NCBI GenBank assembly: GCA_023430065.1
Contig: JAEZCG010000102.1
Span: forward strand, 1 to 60,738
Direction of reading: 5' to 3'
Source of the DNA: Pseudomonadota bacterium
GTDB lineage: Bacteria; Pseudomonadota; Gammaproteobacteria; Burkholderiales; SHXO01
DNA length: 60,738 nt
The notes below the pieces were generated by a model. That model worked only from the letters and a program-made list of their open reading frames with translations, searched no databases and was not told where the DNA came from. The translations under genes were made by a program, and so were the position numbers. Of the stretch, positions 49,573-58,537 are shown piece after piece (the stretch's first letter is position 1; every line of letters starts with the position of its first letter).

Positions 49573-49581
49573 ATTCTACCA
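49573..49581 (-). promoter_or_regulatory. Candidate extended -10 promoter for acpP-fabF
   Basis: On the minus strand TGGTAGAAT forms an extended -10 (TG-n-TAGAAT). No -35 fits, which is usual for extended -10 promoters. It lies in the 174-base gap between fabG and acpP and would give acpP a leader of about 130 bases, letting acpP be expressed above the rest of the operon. Confidence 0.5.
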
Positions 49582-49611
49582 AAATTGCATAGCACGAGGC
49601 TCTCCCCTACG

Positions 49612-50358
49612 CTATCGCATCACCAGCCCGCCGTTGATATCGAGGGTTGCCCCCGTGATGTACCCGGCACTGGGCCAAGCCAGGAACGCGACCCCTGCGG
49701 CGATCTCGTCCGGCTTGCCGAAGCGACCAAGCGGAACGTGCTGCGCCGCCTGGGCGCGCTGCGCATCGGGGAGCGCCCGCGTCATGTCGGTTTCGACGAA
49801 ACCCGGCGCCACGCAGTTGACGGTGACGTTACGGCTCGCGATCTCGCGCGCCAAGGACTTGCTGAACCCTACGATGCCGGCCTTCGCGGCCGCGTAGTTG
49901 GTCTGCCCGGCATTGCCCATCTCGCCGGAGACGGAAGTTACGTTGATGATGCGCCCCTCCCGCGCCTTCATCATGTCGCGGATCGCCATCCGGCAAAGTC
50001 GGAACACCGAGGTGAGATTGGTGAGCAGGACGTCGTCCCACTCCTCGTCCTTCATGCGCATGAGCAGATTGTCACGCGTGATTCCGGCGTTGTTCACCAG
50101 GGCATAGAGGCGGCCCAGGTCGGTTTGCACCGCATCGAGCACCGACTGCATCTGTTCCGGCGCGGTCACGTTCAGAACGTAGCCCCGACCCGCGAGGCCA
50201 GCTGCTTCCATCGACGCGGTAATCGATCGCGCGCCATCCTCGGAGGTCGCAGTGCCTGCGACGATCGCCCCCTGGCGTGCGAACTCCAGCGCAATCGCCT
50301 GACCGATGCCCCGGCTTGCACCGGTGATCAGCGCCACCCTTCCTTCCAGTGGTTTCAT
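49612..50358 (-). CDS. fabG: 3-oxoacyl-ACP reductase
   Basis: This 248-residue short-chain dehydrogenase has the NADPH motif ALITGASRGIGQAIALEFARQGA (about 9), LVNNAGITRDNLLMRMKDEEWDD (about 87), catalytic Ser in NVTSVSGEMGN (about 140) and YxxxK in TNYAAAKAGIVGFSKSLA (about 153). It reduces 3-oxoacyl-ACP. GAAGAGGCTGGC precedes the ATG at 50358; an upstream extension into fabD was rejected. Confidence 0.97.
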   Translation of the reverse strand: MKPLEGRVALITGASRGIGQAIALEFARQGAIVAGTATSEDGARSITASMEAAGLAGRGYVLNVTAPEQMQSVLDAVQTDLGRLYALVNNAGITRDNLLMRMKDEEWDDVLLTNLTSVFRLCRMAIRDMMKAREGRIINVTSVSGEMGNAGQTNYAAAKAGIVGFSKSLAREIASRNVTVNCVAPGFVETDMTRALPDAQRAQAAQHVPLGRFGKPDEIAAGVAFLAWPSAGYITGATLDINGGLVMR

Positions 50359-50387
50359 GCCAGCCTCTTCCTTCGGTCCACTCGCCT

Positions 50388-51317
50388 TCAACGCAGGCTG
50401 CCGGCCAGTTCCCGTACCTGCCCGGCGTCCTTCAGCGCGATGCACTGCACCTCCGGCGCGATGCGCTTGTCCAGCGCGGTCAGCACCCCGCCCGGACCGC
50501 ACTCGACGATATGGCTGATTCCCTGGTCCACCATCGTGCGCACCACCTCCACCCATCGCACCGGCGCGTGCATCTGGCGCACCAGGCAGTCGCGAATCGC
50601 CTCCGGATCGCGCGGTGACTGCACGTCGACGTTGTTGATCAACTTCACGTCCGGCGCGCGCAGGTCCATAGAGGCCAAGCGTTCGCGCACCCGGTCAGCC
50701 GCGGGCTTCATCAGGCTGCAGTGGGAAGGCGCGCTCATCGGCAGCATGACCGCACGCTTGGCACCGCGCTCCTTCGCAAGCGCCATCCCGCGCTCAACTG
50801 CCGATCGGTGCCCGGCAATCACCACCTGCCCGGGCGCATTGTAGTTGGCGGCCTCCAGCACTTCACCTTGCGCAGCCTCGGCACATACGGAATCGACGGC
50901 GGCCTCGTCCAGGCCGAGAATCGCTGCGATGCCGCCGGTCCCTTCGGGCACCGCTTCCTGCATGCACTGCGCGCGAAAGCGCACCAGTCGCACCGCGTCG
51001 GCAAAGGCAAGCGCACCGGCAGCGACCAATGCGCTGTACTCGCCCAGACTATGGCCCGCGACGGCAACCGGATCCTGTCCGCCTATCGCGCGCCATGCGC
51101 GCAAAACGGCAATGCCCGCAATGAGCATGACCGGCTGAGTGTTCACCGTGCGATTCAACGCCTCTGCCGGACCGTTCTCGGCCAACTGCCATACGTCGAA
51201 CGCCAGCGCTTCACTCGCCTCCTCGAAGGTCGCGCGCACCTCCGGCAGGTCCGAATAGGGCTGCATCATGCCGACGGATTGCGAACCCTGTCCTGGAAAG
51301 ACCAATGCGAAAGCCAC
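50388..51317 (-). CDS. fabD: Malonyl-CoA:ACP transacylase
   Basis: This protein has FALVFPGQGSQSVGMM at the N-terminus, the GHSLGEYSALVAAGAL nucleophile elbow (Ser about 92), SAPSHCSLMKPAADRV with the catalytic His (about 200), and a C-terminal VRWVEVVRTMVDQGISHIVECGPGGVLTALDKR. It loads malonyl groups onto ACP. The GTG at 51317 gives 309 residues, the usual length; ATG codons at 51329 or 51341 inside the fabH end are alternatives. Confidence 0.95.
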   Translation of the reverse strand: MAFALVFPGQGSQSVGMMQPYSDLPEVRATFEEASEALAFDVWQLAENGPAEALNRTVNTQPVMLIAGIAVLRAWRAIGGQDPVAVAGHSLGEYSALVAAGALAFADAVRLVRFRAQCMQEAVPEGTGGIAAILGLDEAAVDSVCAEAAQGEVLEAANYNAPGQVVIAGHRSAVERGMALAKERGAKRAVMLPMSAPSHCSLMKPAADRVRERLASMDLRAPDVKLINNVDVQSPRDPEAIRDCLVRQMHAPVRWVEVVRTMVDQGISHIVECGPGGVLTALDKRIAPEVQCIALKDAGQVRELAGSLR

Positions 51318-51319
51318 CC

Positions 51320-52282
51320 CTACCCCCATCTGACGAGACATGCGCCCCAGGTGAAGCCTCCTCCGACGGCTTCCAGCAGGACGTGCTGTCCGGCACGGAT
51401 GCGACCGTCGCGTACCGCCTCATCCAGCGCGAGCGGAATCGAGGCAGCGGAGGTATTCGCATGGCGATCCACGGTGACGACCACTCTCTCCATCGGCAGT
51501 CCAAGCTTGCGCGCGGTGGCTTCGATGATGCGCACGTTCGCCTGGTGTGGAATCAGCCAGTCGACGCGCTCCAGTGGAATGTCCGCGGCCTGCAGCACCT
51601 CCTCGGCCACCTCGGCGAGCACCTTCACCGCGAACTTGAATACTGCCTGGCCTTCCATGGTGACGAAGGGCGTGCCGGAAATGGCACCGCGGCACACGCG
51701 GCCAGGCACCGCGAGGATCCCGGTGTGGCGGCCGTCGGCGTGCAGGCGCGCGGCAAGAATGCCAGGTCGCTCCGCAGGCACGAGCACCACGGCGCCTGCG
51801 CCATCGCCGAACAGGACACAGGTGGAGCGGTCGCTCCAGTCGAGGATTCCCGAATAGACCTCGGCACCCACGACCAGCGCGCAACGACTCTGCCCGCTAC
51901 GCACGAACATGTCGGCCATGGACAGTGCGTAGACGAAGCCGCTGCACACCGCCTGAACGTCGAATGCCATACCCGTGGTCGCGCCGAGCTTCGCCTGAAG
52001 GATGCAGGCGGTGCTGGGGAAAATCATGTCCGGCGTCGTCGTTGCCACCACGATCAGATCGACCTCGGCAGCATCTTTGCCTGCGGCCTCCAGGGCGCGC
52101 CGGCATGCCTGCAAGGCGAGATCGCTGGCAAGTTCCCCCTCGGCCGCGATATGGCGCTCCCGAATGCCCGTGCGCGCTCGGATCCACTCGTCCGAGGTGT
52201 CGACGGATTTCTCTAGATCCTTGTTCGAGAGCACGGTGGCAGGCAGGTAACTGCCGGTCCCTGCAATGCGCGAATGAATCAT
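51320..52282 (-). CDS. fabH: 3-oxoacyl-ACP synthase III
   Basis: This 320-residue enzyme starts fatty acid chains by condensing acetyl-CoA with malonyl-ACP. The Cys-His-Asn triad is in [10 protein letters not shown] (about 112), [10 protein letters not shown] (about 247) and [15 protein letters not shown] (about 277). Its ATG overlaps the plsX stop (TGATG), indicating translational coupling. Confidence 0.97.
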   Translation of the reverse strand: MIHSRIAGTGSYLPATVLSNKDLEKSVDTSDEWIRARTGIRERHIAAEGELASDLALQACRRALEAAGKDAAEVDLIVVATTTPDMIFPSTACILQAKLGATTGMAFDVQAVCSGFVYALSMADMFVRSGQSRCALVVGAEVYSGILDWSDRSTCVLFGDGAGAVVLVPAERPGILAARLHADGRHTGILAVPGRVCRGAISGTPFVTMEGQAVFKFAVKVLAEVAEEVLQAADIPLERVDWLIPHQANVRIIEATARKLGLPMERVVVTVDRHANTSAASIPLALDEAVRDGRIRAGQHVLLEAVGGGFTWGACLVRWG

Positions 52283-53316
52283 CAGCCTGCCTTTTGCATC
52301 GGCGGGCTGGCCTCCGGCATGGGCGGCAACTGCTCGCTGATACGCTCCAGAATTCCGCTTGCCGCTTCATCGTACGCGCGTTGCACGGCCACGGAGAAGG
52401 CAAGGCTGTCGGCGGACCCGTGGCTCTTGACGACGATGCCGCGCAGGCCGAGCAGGCTGGCGCCGTTGTGACGCCGCGGATCGACGCGTTTCTTGAACGC
52501 GTTGAGCACCGGCAATCCGACCAGTCCGATGAGCTTGGTGAACAGGTTGCGTCGAAACTCCTCGTTCAGATAAACAGCCAGCATCCTGGCCAGCCCCTCC
52601 GACGACTTCAGGAAGACGTTGCCGACGAAGCCGTCGCACACCACCACGTCGGTCGTGCCCTTGTAGATATCGTCGCCCTCGACGTTCCCGCAGTAGTTCA
52701 ACCCGCTGACCCTGAGAAGTTCGCCCGCCTGCTTGACCACTTCGTTGCCCTTGATGTCTTCCTCCCCGATGTTCAGCAATCCTACCGTCGGGCGGTCAAC
52801 CTTTCCCACGATGGCATACAAAGCGGCGCCCATGACGGCAAACTGCAACAGATGGAGGGCCGAGCAGTCGACGTTCGCGCCGAGGTCGAGCACACAACTG
52901 CGGCCCCGCATCGTCGGCACCATGGAGGCGATCGCAGGACGCTCGACTCCTGGAAGCATCTTCAGGACGAAGCGCGAGATGGCCATCAGCGCGCCGGTGT
53001 TGCCCGCGCTGACACAGGCCTGGGCTTCGCCCGATTTCACGAGCTCGATCGCTACGCGCATCGAGGAGTTGCGCTTGGAGCGCAGGGCGGAGGCCGGCGG
53101 CTCGTCCATCCCCACCACCTCGGTGGTGTGCAGGACGCGAATTCGGTGATCTCCCACGATGCCGGCCGCATCCAACTGAGCGCGCACCGCCGCCTCGTCT
53201 CCGACCAGAAAGACGTGTGCGTCCGGTTGCTGAACGAGAAAGCGCGCCGCAGCAGGGACGGTGACCGACGGGCCGTGGTCGCCTCCCATGCAATCGAGTG
53301 CGATGGAGATCGCCAT
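52282..53316 (-). CDS. plsX: Phosphate acyltransferase PlsX
   Basis: This 344-residue protein has [21 protein letters not shown] at the N-terminus, [15 protein letters not shown] (about 100), and [17 protein letters not shown] (about 220). It makes acyl phosphate from acyl-ACP for phospholipid synthesis. The ATG at 53316 was chosen over the GTG directly upstream. Overlaps fabH by one base. Confidence 0.96.
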   Translation of the reverse strand: MAISIALDCMGGDHGPSVTVPAAARFLVQQPDAHVFLVGDEAAVRAQLDAAGIVGDHRIRVLHTTEVVGMDEPPASALRSKRNSSMRVAIELVKSGEAQACVSAGNTGALMAISRFVLKMLPGVERPAIASMVPTMRGRSCVLDLGANVDCSALHLLQFAVMGAALYAIVGKVDRPTVGLLNIGEEDIKGNEVVKQAGELLRVSGLNYCGNVEGDDIYKGTTDVVVCDGFVGNVFLKSSEGLARMLAVYLNEEFRRNLFTKLIGLVGLPVLNAFKKRVDPRRHNGASLLGLRGIVVKSHGSADSLAFSVAVQRAYDEAASGILERISEQLPPMPEASPPMQKAG

Positions 53317-53434
53317 CACACGTTCGCTTGTCGGGAATCGCTCGTCGCTGAACCGTCTGCCGTGACGAATCGCGGCCCGATCCAGCGTAAGCGACTGAGG
53401 AAAGACCGGCGATCCCGACTCATCAGTCAGCGGA

Positions 53435-53614
53435 TCAGTCTTCGCGCGCCTTGACGACCTTCCTGCCGCGATAGAATCCGTTCGGGCTTACGTGGTGACG
53501 CAGGTGCACCTCGCCCGAACCCGGTTCGACTGCGAGGGGAGGAGCCCCCAGCGCATCATGCGCGCGGCGCATGTTGCGTCGAGAGGGCGACTTCTTGTTC
53601 TGTTGTACAGCCAT
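53435..53614 (-). CDS. rpmF: 50S ribosomal protein L32
   Basis: A 59-residue product, [20 protein letters not shown] at the start, ending in [20 protein letters not shown]. It matches L32 along its length. GGAG (AGGAGTAACTCGAC) precedes the ATG. It lies between yceD and plsX, the standard position. The zinc-binding cysteines found in some L32 proteins are absent, so this is the Cys-minus form. Confidence 0.96.
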   Translation of the reverse strand: MAVQQNKKSPSRRNMRRAHDALGAPPLAVEPGSGEVHLRHHVSPNGFYRGRKVVKARED

Positions 53615-53674
53615 GTCGAGTTACTCCTGTTCAAAGCACGACTCCGTCCTTGCCATGGGCCAGGCGGAAAACGT

Positions 53675-54178
53675 TCAGTCTTTTTTCAGTTTGCCGAGAA
53701 CGGCGAAGGGTGATTCGGTCGACCTTCTCGTGTCGTCGTCCTGCGAGCCTGGCACCGAACACATTCCCTCTTCGTGGTGGGGCGCCAGAGGCATCGCCAG
53801 CAACAATTCGTCCTCGATCAACTCCCTTACGTCCAGCTTGGCAGGTTCCGGGATGATGTCCTCGGAATCGGCCTCGTCCTCGGGTGGCGCGAACTGGTCG
53901 GCACCCGCCACCATGACGATGTCACGCCGGGATTCGACAGGCTGGTCGAGACGCTCCAGGCAACGCTGGCAAGCCAGGCCAACCGTTGCAGTTACCGTCA
54001 GACGCAACGCATTGTGGCCCTTCGCCGTGACGAATCCGTCCAACTCGTAGGCCACTTCGCCGCTGCCCTGCAGCACCGACCCGGCTAGCCGAGGCAGTGT
54101 ATCGATCGCAAGGGTTCCCCTTAGCTGCCGACCTTCCCGCGCAAACCGTCCCGGTTCGATTACGAGCTGTCCGCACAT
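53675..54178 (-). CDS. yceD: YceD family (DUF177) rRNA accumulation protein
   Basis: This 167-residue protein has the DUF177 layout with the TATVGLACQRCLERLDQPVE motif (two Cys, about 90) and an acidic C-terminal half ending VPGSQDD and a Lys-rich tail. It is linked to 23S rRNA and L32 function, consistent with rpmF directly downstream. It is the first gene of the lipid-synthesis operon. No ribosome binding site is visible, and the predicted transcript starts about three bases upstream of the ATG. Confidence 0.9.
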   Translation of the reverse strand: MCGQLVIEPGRFAREGRQLRGTLAIDTLPRLAGSVLQGSGEVAYELDGFVTAKGHNALRLTVTATVGLACQRCLERLDQPVESRRDIVMVAGADQFAPPEDEADSEDIIPEPAKLDVRELIEDELLLAMPLAPHHEEGMCSVPGSQDDDTRRSTESPFAVLGKLKKD

Positions 54179-54187
54179 AAACGGCGC

Positions 54188-54216
54188 ATGGTAGTATTTT
54201 TGTCTCGCACTGTCAA
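54188..54216 (-). promoter_or_regulatory. Strong sigma70-type promoter of the yceD-rpmF-plsX-fab operon
   Basis: On the minus strand TTGACA (54211-54216) and TACCAT (54188-54193) are spaced by 17 bases. The expected start point is near 54181, while yceD begins at 54178. The -35 is a perfect consensus. It lies in the 95-base gap divergent from maf. Confidence 0.7.
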
Positions 54217-54273
54217 AACCTTAAGCCGGTTCTGCTCCAGCGCGTGCGCCCTCCGCCGTCGAATCTTCCTCAG

Positions 54274-54846
54274 ATGCTCGTACTTGCATCCACGTCGCCG
54301 TATCGCCGCGCGCTGCTGTCCCGGCTTGGCCTCGCATTCCGTGTCGCCGCCCCCAACGTGGACGAAACCGCACTGCCCGGAGAACCTGCCCCACAGACGG
54401 CGCTGCGGCTCGCGGCGGCGAAGGCCAGGGCGGTGGCCGACACGCATCCCGGCGCTCTGGTCATCGGATCCGACCAAGTGGCCGAGTGCGCCGGGACGCG
54501 CCTGGACAAACCCGGCACCCATGAGCGCGCGGTCGCACAACTGACGTTGCTCAGCGGTACTCGCGCGGTATTCCACACCGCAGTGGCGCTGCTCCACACC
54601 CCGAGCGGGCGCCTGCAGACACGGCTGGTCCCGACTACCGTGACGTTTCGCGCGCTGTCTCGCGCACAGATCGAATCGTATCTGCGCAAAGAGCAGCCCT
54701 ACGATTGCGCCGGAAGCGCCAAGTCGGAAGGACTGGGAATTGCGCTCCTGGAGTCGATGGACACTTCCGATCCGACCGCGCTGGTGGGACTCCCACTGAT
54801 CGCGCTGGTCGGGATGCTCGAGGCGGAAGGGGTTCACGTTGTCTGA
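54274..54846 (+). CDS. Maf-family nucleotide pyrophosphatase
   Basis: This 190-residue Maf/YceF protein has the N-terminal LVLASTSPYRRALLSRL (substrate Ser/Arg), NVDETALPGEPAPQTALRLAAAKA (about 36), VIGSDQVAE (about 68), KPGTHERAVAQLTLLSG, and YDCAGSAKSEGLGI (about 145). Such proteins hydrolyse modified or non-canonical NTPs; the YceF subgroup (m7GTP) is likely from the GSDQV form. The stop overlaps the next gene's TTG start. Confidence 0.92.
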   Translation: MLVLASTSPYRRALLSRLGLAFRVAAPNVDETALPGEPAPQTALRLAAAKARAVADTHPGALVIGSDQVAECAGTRLDKPGTHERAVAQLTLLSGTRAVFHTAVALLHTPSGRLQTRLVPTTVTFRALSRAQIESYLRKEQPYDCAGSAKSEGLGIALLESMDTSDPTALVGLPLIALVGMLEAEGVHVV

Positions 54847-55579
54847 ACCGGACACCGGCACCTCGGGCTGCCTCTATCTGGTTCCGACCTGGTTGGGAGA
54901 AACCGCGGTCGACGACGTACTTCCCCGGACCGTCCTGGAGCGAGTCCACCAGATCGACGCATTCGTCGCCGAGAACGCAAAGAGTGCGCGGCACTTCCTC
55001 AAGGCAGCCGGACATCCCCGGCCTCTCGCCGAAGTGTCGATCTCCGAATTGAACGAGCACACGCCCCCGAACGCCCTGCCAACGCTGCTGAGACCCGCAC
55101 TCGCAGGCAGACCGCTCGGGCTGTTGTCCGAGGCCGGCTGTCCGGCGGTTGCCGACCCGGGATCGGCACTCGTCGCACTCGCGCACGAGCAAGGCGTCCG
55201 CGTGGTGCCGATGGTCGGGCCGTCGTCGCTGCTGCTCGCGCTGATGGCTTCCGGGCTCGACGGCCAGCGCTTCTGCTTTCACGGATACCTGCCGGTGGAG
55301 CGCGCGACCCGGGACGAGGCGATCCGGCAGATCGAGGCAGCCTCCAGGCGCGAACATCAGACGCAGATCTTCATCGAGGCACCCTACCGGAATCCCAGGC
55401 TATTCCAGGCGTTGCTCGAGGTTTGCCAGCCGACCACCCGCTTATGTGTGGCAAGCCACCTCACCTTGCGTGACGAGCAGGTGTACACGAAGACGATTGC
55501 GCAATGGCGAAACGGCGAAGCGCCCATGCTGGAACGGCGGCCTGCGGTGTTCCTTCTCCTCGCCGGCCGGAGAGGATAG
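54839..55579 (+). CDS. RsmI-like SAM-dependent methyltransferase (tetrapyrrole methylase fold)
   Basis: This 246-residue protein has the RsmI-type core: CLYLVPTWLGETAVDD (about 11), GLLSEAGCPAVADPGSALVALAHEQGVRVVPMVGPSSLLLALMASGL (about 95-140), IEAPYRNPRLFQALLEV (about 178). It is shorter than the 286-residue RsmI and its N-terminus differs, so it is probably a paralogue that always travels with maf rather than the 16S C1402 enzyme itself. TTG start overlaps maf by eight bases. Confidence 0.85.
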   Translation: MSEPDTGTSGCLYLVPTWLGETAVDDVLPRTVLERVHQIDAFVAENAKSARHFLKAAGHPRPLAEVSISELNEHTPPNALPTLLRPALAGRPLGLLSEAGCPAVADPGSALVALAHEQGVRVVPMVGPSSLLLALMASGLDGQRFCFHGYLPVERATRDEAIRQIEAASRREHQTQIFIEAPYRNPRLFQALLEVCQPTTRLCVASHLTLRDEQVYTKTIAQWRNGEAPMLERRPAVFLLLAGRRG

Positions 55580-55604
55580 CGCAGCCGCTCGCGAACGCTG
55601 GCGA

Positions 55605-56612
55605 TCAGCGCAGGCCGCCTGCGCCGAGGCGCACGAAGGCTTCGGCCGCCGCAGCGCCGAAACGCCGCGCGAAACGCTCAGCGATGTTCTCCGACCGCGT
55701 GAAGTCCACCACGCGCTCGGCCTTGATCACCTCGCGTGCGACGTAGTCCACGCCCCCGAGCGCATCCGCCAGTCCGAGCTCGATGCTGCGCGTCCCGGTC
55801 CAGATCAGGCCGCTGAACAGCTTGGGATCGTTCTTCAGACGCGCTCCCCTGCCTTCTCGCACCGTATCGATGAACTGACGGTGGATCTCGTCGAGGAGCT
55901 GCTGGGCATACTCCCGCTCCTGAGGATCGATGGGCGAGAACGGATCGAGGAACCCCTTGTTCTCGCCTGCCGTGAGCAGCCGCCGCTCCACCCCGAGCTT
56001 CTCCATCGTGCCGGTGAAGCCGAAGCCGTTCATCAGCACGCCGATGGAGCCGACCAGACTCGCCTGGTCCACGTAGATCCGGTCTGCGCCCGCCGCCACG
56101 TAATAGCCCCCGGATGCGCAGACGTCTTCGACCACCACGTACAACGGTGTCGTCGGGTGGAGTGCGCGCAGCCGGCGCATCTCCTGGTGGATCTGTCCTG
56201 CCTGCACCGGGCTGCCGCCAGGACTGTTCACGCGCACGATCACCCCGGCCGTGTTCTTGTCTTCGAACGCATCCTTCAATCCGAGCGTGACGCGCTCGGC
56301 GCTGGCATCGCTGTCGGCAGCGATCACGCCATCGACCGACACCAGCGCCGTGTGCCGACCCGAAGGACCGCCCTCGCCCCTGCCCAGCCAACCCAGTGCG
56401 ATGAACAGCAGGGCAAACAGGTAGACGAAGGTGAGGGTCTTGAAGAAGATGCCCCAGTGACGCGCACGGCGTTGCTCTTCCAGCGCGGAGCGGGCGAGAC
56501 GCTCGATGACTTCGCGCTCCCAGTCAGGAGCCGGACGTTGGGACGGGCCGGAGGCGGCAGCAGTTGCTTGCGGGGAATTCGGATCAGTCAATGCAGTACA
56601 CCTTCCCTTCAT
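55605..56612 (-). CDS. sppA: Signal peptide peptidase SppA (short form, S49 family)
   Basis: This 335-residue protein has one N-terminal membrane helix (IFFKTLTFVYLFALLFIALGWL, about 53-75) and one S49 domain: VIVRVNSPGGSPVQAGQI (about 145), VVVEDVCASGGYYVAAGADRIY (about 178), GSIGVLMNGFGF with catalytic Ser (about 207), and a Lys in ENKGFLDPFS (about 238). It degrades cleaved signal peptides. The start is unclear: ATG 56612 or TTG 56591, which overlaps the Rieske gene stop and has GGAAGG at good spacing. Confidence 0.92.
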   Translation of the reverse strand: MKGRCTALTDPNSPQATAAASGPSQRPAPDWEREVIERLARSALEEQRRARHWGIFFKTLTFVYLFALLFIALGWLGRGEGGPSGRHTALVSVDGVIAADSDASAERVTLGLKDAFEDKNTAGVIVRVNSPGGSPVQAGQIHQEMRRLRALHPTTPLYVVVEDVCASGGYYVAAGADRIYVDQASLVGSIGVLMNGFGFTGTMEKLGVERRLLTAGENKGFLDPFSPIDPQEREYAQQLLDEIHRQFIDTVREGRGARLKNDPKLFSGLIWTGTRSIELGLADALGGVDYVAREVIKAERVVDFTRSENIAERFARRFGAAAAEAFVRLGAGGLR

Positions 56613-56910
56613 GTTCCTCGATTGCCACGGGGGTCAGGCGTCGCCCTTTGCAGGGGCCGCCCACGCAGTCTCCGGTTTCGGGATGGTACGTCGCCCCGTG
56701 CGTGGAACAAATCAAGTATAACCCGCTGGAATCAAAGAACTGGCCTTCCAGCCAGTCCATCTCCACCGGGACGTGGGCACAACGGTTCACGAATGCGCGC
56801 AGGACGCCGTCGAATCGCACGACGAAGGCGGGCAGCGCATCGTCGCCCCGATGTACGGTGAAGCGCACGCCGTGGCCGCCTTCTCGCACCGCCTGCGCAT
56901 CGCAGATCAG
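56584..56910 (-). CDS. Rieske [2Fe-2S] domain protein
   Basis: A single Rieske domain: CAHVPVEMDWLEG carries Cys-x-His and LICSTHGATYHPETGDCVGGPCKGRR carries Cys-x-x-His, with the proline-loop GPC. It is a soluble ferredoxin-like or oxygenase-ferredoxin type. No oxygenase is nearby, so its partner is unknown. The start is unresolved: GTG at 56889, CTG at 56910 (AGGA six bases before it), or TTG at 56958 well inside gph. Confidence 0.85.
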   Translation of the reverse strand: MICDAQAVREGGHGVRFTVHRGDDALPAFVVRFDGVLRAFVNRCAHVPVEMDWLEGQFFDSSGLYLICSTHGATYHPETGDCVGGPCKGRRLTPVAIEEHEGKVYCID

Positions 56911-57566
56911 GCGTTTTCCTGCAGCCACTTCACCAGCTCCTGCGACGACTCGACACAAGCGAGCGGATCCAGGTCATACAGCGACTCCTTCTCGTGCGCG
57001 CCGTAGGACACCGCCACTGCACTGACGCCGGCATTGCGCGCCATTTCCAGGTCGTGCGTGGTGTCGCCGATCATCAATGTCCTTTCCTTCGGCACATCGA
57101 GCGATTCCATGAGTGTGATGAGCATATCGGGATTGGGTTTGGCGAAGCCTTCGTCCGCACAACGAGAGAGATGAAAGTAGCGTCCGAGCCCGGTCTCGGC
57201 GAAGGCGCGGTCGAGTCCGCGCCGGCTCTTGCCGGTTGCCACGGCGAGGAGAAACCCGCGTGCATGAAGATCGGCTAATCCTTCCGGCATCCCCGGGAAC
57301 GGTCGCACGGCCTGGTCGCCTGAGAGGAAATGATGGCGGTAACGTTGCACCAAACGGGGGTAATCGTCGGCGGGGAGGTCGGGCAGCAGATACGCCATGG
57401 CATCCTGAAGTCCCAGACCGATGATGTAGCGGGCACGCCGCTCGTCGGGGACCGGCAGACCGATATCCATGCAAGCCGCTTGAAGCGACGCAACGATGTG
57501 TGCGGCGGAATCGACCACCGTCCCGTCCCAGTCGAACACCAGGAGCTCGAACGTCGAAATGCTCAC
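56907..57566 (-). CDS. HAD-family phosphatase, Gph-like
   Basis: This 219-residue protein has HAD motif I LVFDWDGTVVDSAAH (about 9), a cap domain, motif II VATGKSRRGLDRA (about 110) and motifs III/IV KPNPDMLITL (about 145) with MIGDTTHDLEMARNAG (about 168). It is close to phosphoglycolate phosphatase or similar small-molecule phosphatases. The GTG start overlaps the rluC stop by four bases. Confidence 0.9.
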   Translation of the reverse strand: MSISTFELLVFDWDGTVVDSAAHIVASLQAACMDIGLPVPDERRARYIIGLGLQDAMAYLLPDLPADDYPRLVQRYRHHFLSGDQAVRPFPGMPEGLADLHARGFLLAVATGKSRRGLDRAFAETGLGRYFHLSRCADEGFAKPNPDMLITLMESLDVPKERTLMIGDTTHDLEMARNAGVSAVAVSYGAHEKESLYDLDPLACVESSQELVKWLQENA

Positions 57567-58537
57567 GCCGCTTTCTGCTCGACCGGGGTCAACTGGCGGA
57601 GGAAGCCGGCCAGCTCGGCGGGGAGAGGCGCCTTCAGCAGGATCTCCTCCGCTGACTGCGGGTGCTTGAAACCGAACTCCGCGGCATGCAGGAACATCCG
57701 CTTCAGCCCTTGCCGTGCAAGGAGCTTGTTCAGGGCGAAATCCCCATACTTGTCGTCCCCTGCGATGGGAAAGCCCAGGTGGGACAGATGAACGCGGATC
57801 TGATGGGTGCGCCCGGTCTTCAGCTCGGCCGCGAGCAGCGTATAGCCGCGAAACATGCGCTCACGGATGAACAAGGTGTGCGCGAACTGACCACCCCCTT
57901 CCACGTCGACGCGCCGTTCCCCGGTTGCAGTGACGTACTTGTGGAGCGGCAGCTTGACGTGGCGTCGGGGCTCCCGCCACTCGCCGTGGACGAGGGTCAG
58001 ATAGCGCTTTGAGGTCCGGCCTTCCCGGATCTGCGCGTGAAGGTCGGTGAGCGCACTACGCTTTTTGGCCAGTAGCAGCACGCCGGAAGTGTCCCGGTCG
58101 AGGCGATGGACGAGTTCCAGGAATCTCAGTTCCGGCCGTTCCAGGCGCAGTTGCTCGATGACCCCCATGCTGATGCCGCTGCCGCCGTGCACGGCGATTC
58201 CAGCCGGCTTGTCGAGCGCTAGAATGGAGGCGTCCTCGAACAAGGTGTGGCCAGACAGCGTCGGAAGCCGGACGGGAGGCTTGGTTGTCGGCGCGGCGAT
58301 CCGGACCGGCGGAATGCGGACCCGGTCTCCGGGAAGCAGGCGATAGCCCGCATCGACGCGGCGGCTGTTGACGCGGACCTCGCCACTGCGCAGTACCCGG
58401 TAGACGTGGCTCTTGGGGACCCCCTTGAGCACACGCAGGAGAAAGTTGTCGAGACGCTGTCCCGCCTGTTCCTCCTCCACCTGCAAGGTCGAGGCGGCCT
58501 CCGGCCCGGGATTTTGGCCTTTCCTTAACCCATTCAT
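57563..58537 (-). CDS. rluC: 23S rRNA pseudouridine synthase RluC
   Basis: This 324-residue enzyme has an N-terminal S4 domain (QRLDNFLLRVLKGVPKSHVYRVLRSGEVRVN, about 25-60), VHRLDRDTSGVLLLAKK with the catalytic Asp (about 145), and the C-terminal LKTGRTHQIRVHLSHLGFPIAGDDKYG (about 240). RluC modifies 23S positions 955, 2504 and 2580 in E. coli. The ATG at 58537 was chosen; it lies within a TA-rich region that may hold promoters for both rluC and rne. Confidence 0.95.
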   Translation of the reverse strand: MNGLRKGQNPGPEAASTLQVEEEQAGQRLDNFLLRVLKGVPKSHVYRVLRSGEVRVNSRRVDAGYRLLPGDRVRIPPVRIAAPTTKPPVRLPTLSGHTLFEDASILALDKPAGIAVHGGSGISMGVIEQLRLERPELRFLELVHRLDRDTSGVLLLAKKRSALTDLHAQIREGRTSKRYLTLVHGEWREPRRHVKLPLHKYVTATGERRVDVEGGGQFAHTLFIRERMFRGYTLLAAELKTGRTHQIRVHLSHLGFPIAGDDKYGDFALNKLLARQGLKRMFLHAAEFGFKHPQSAEEILLKAPLPAELAGFLRQLTPVEQKAA

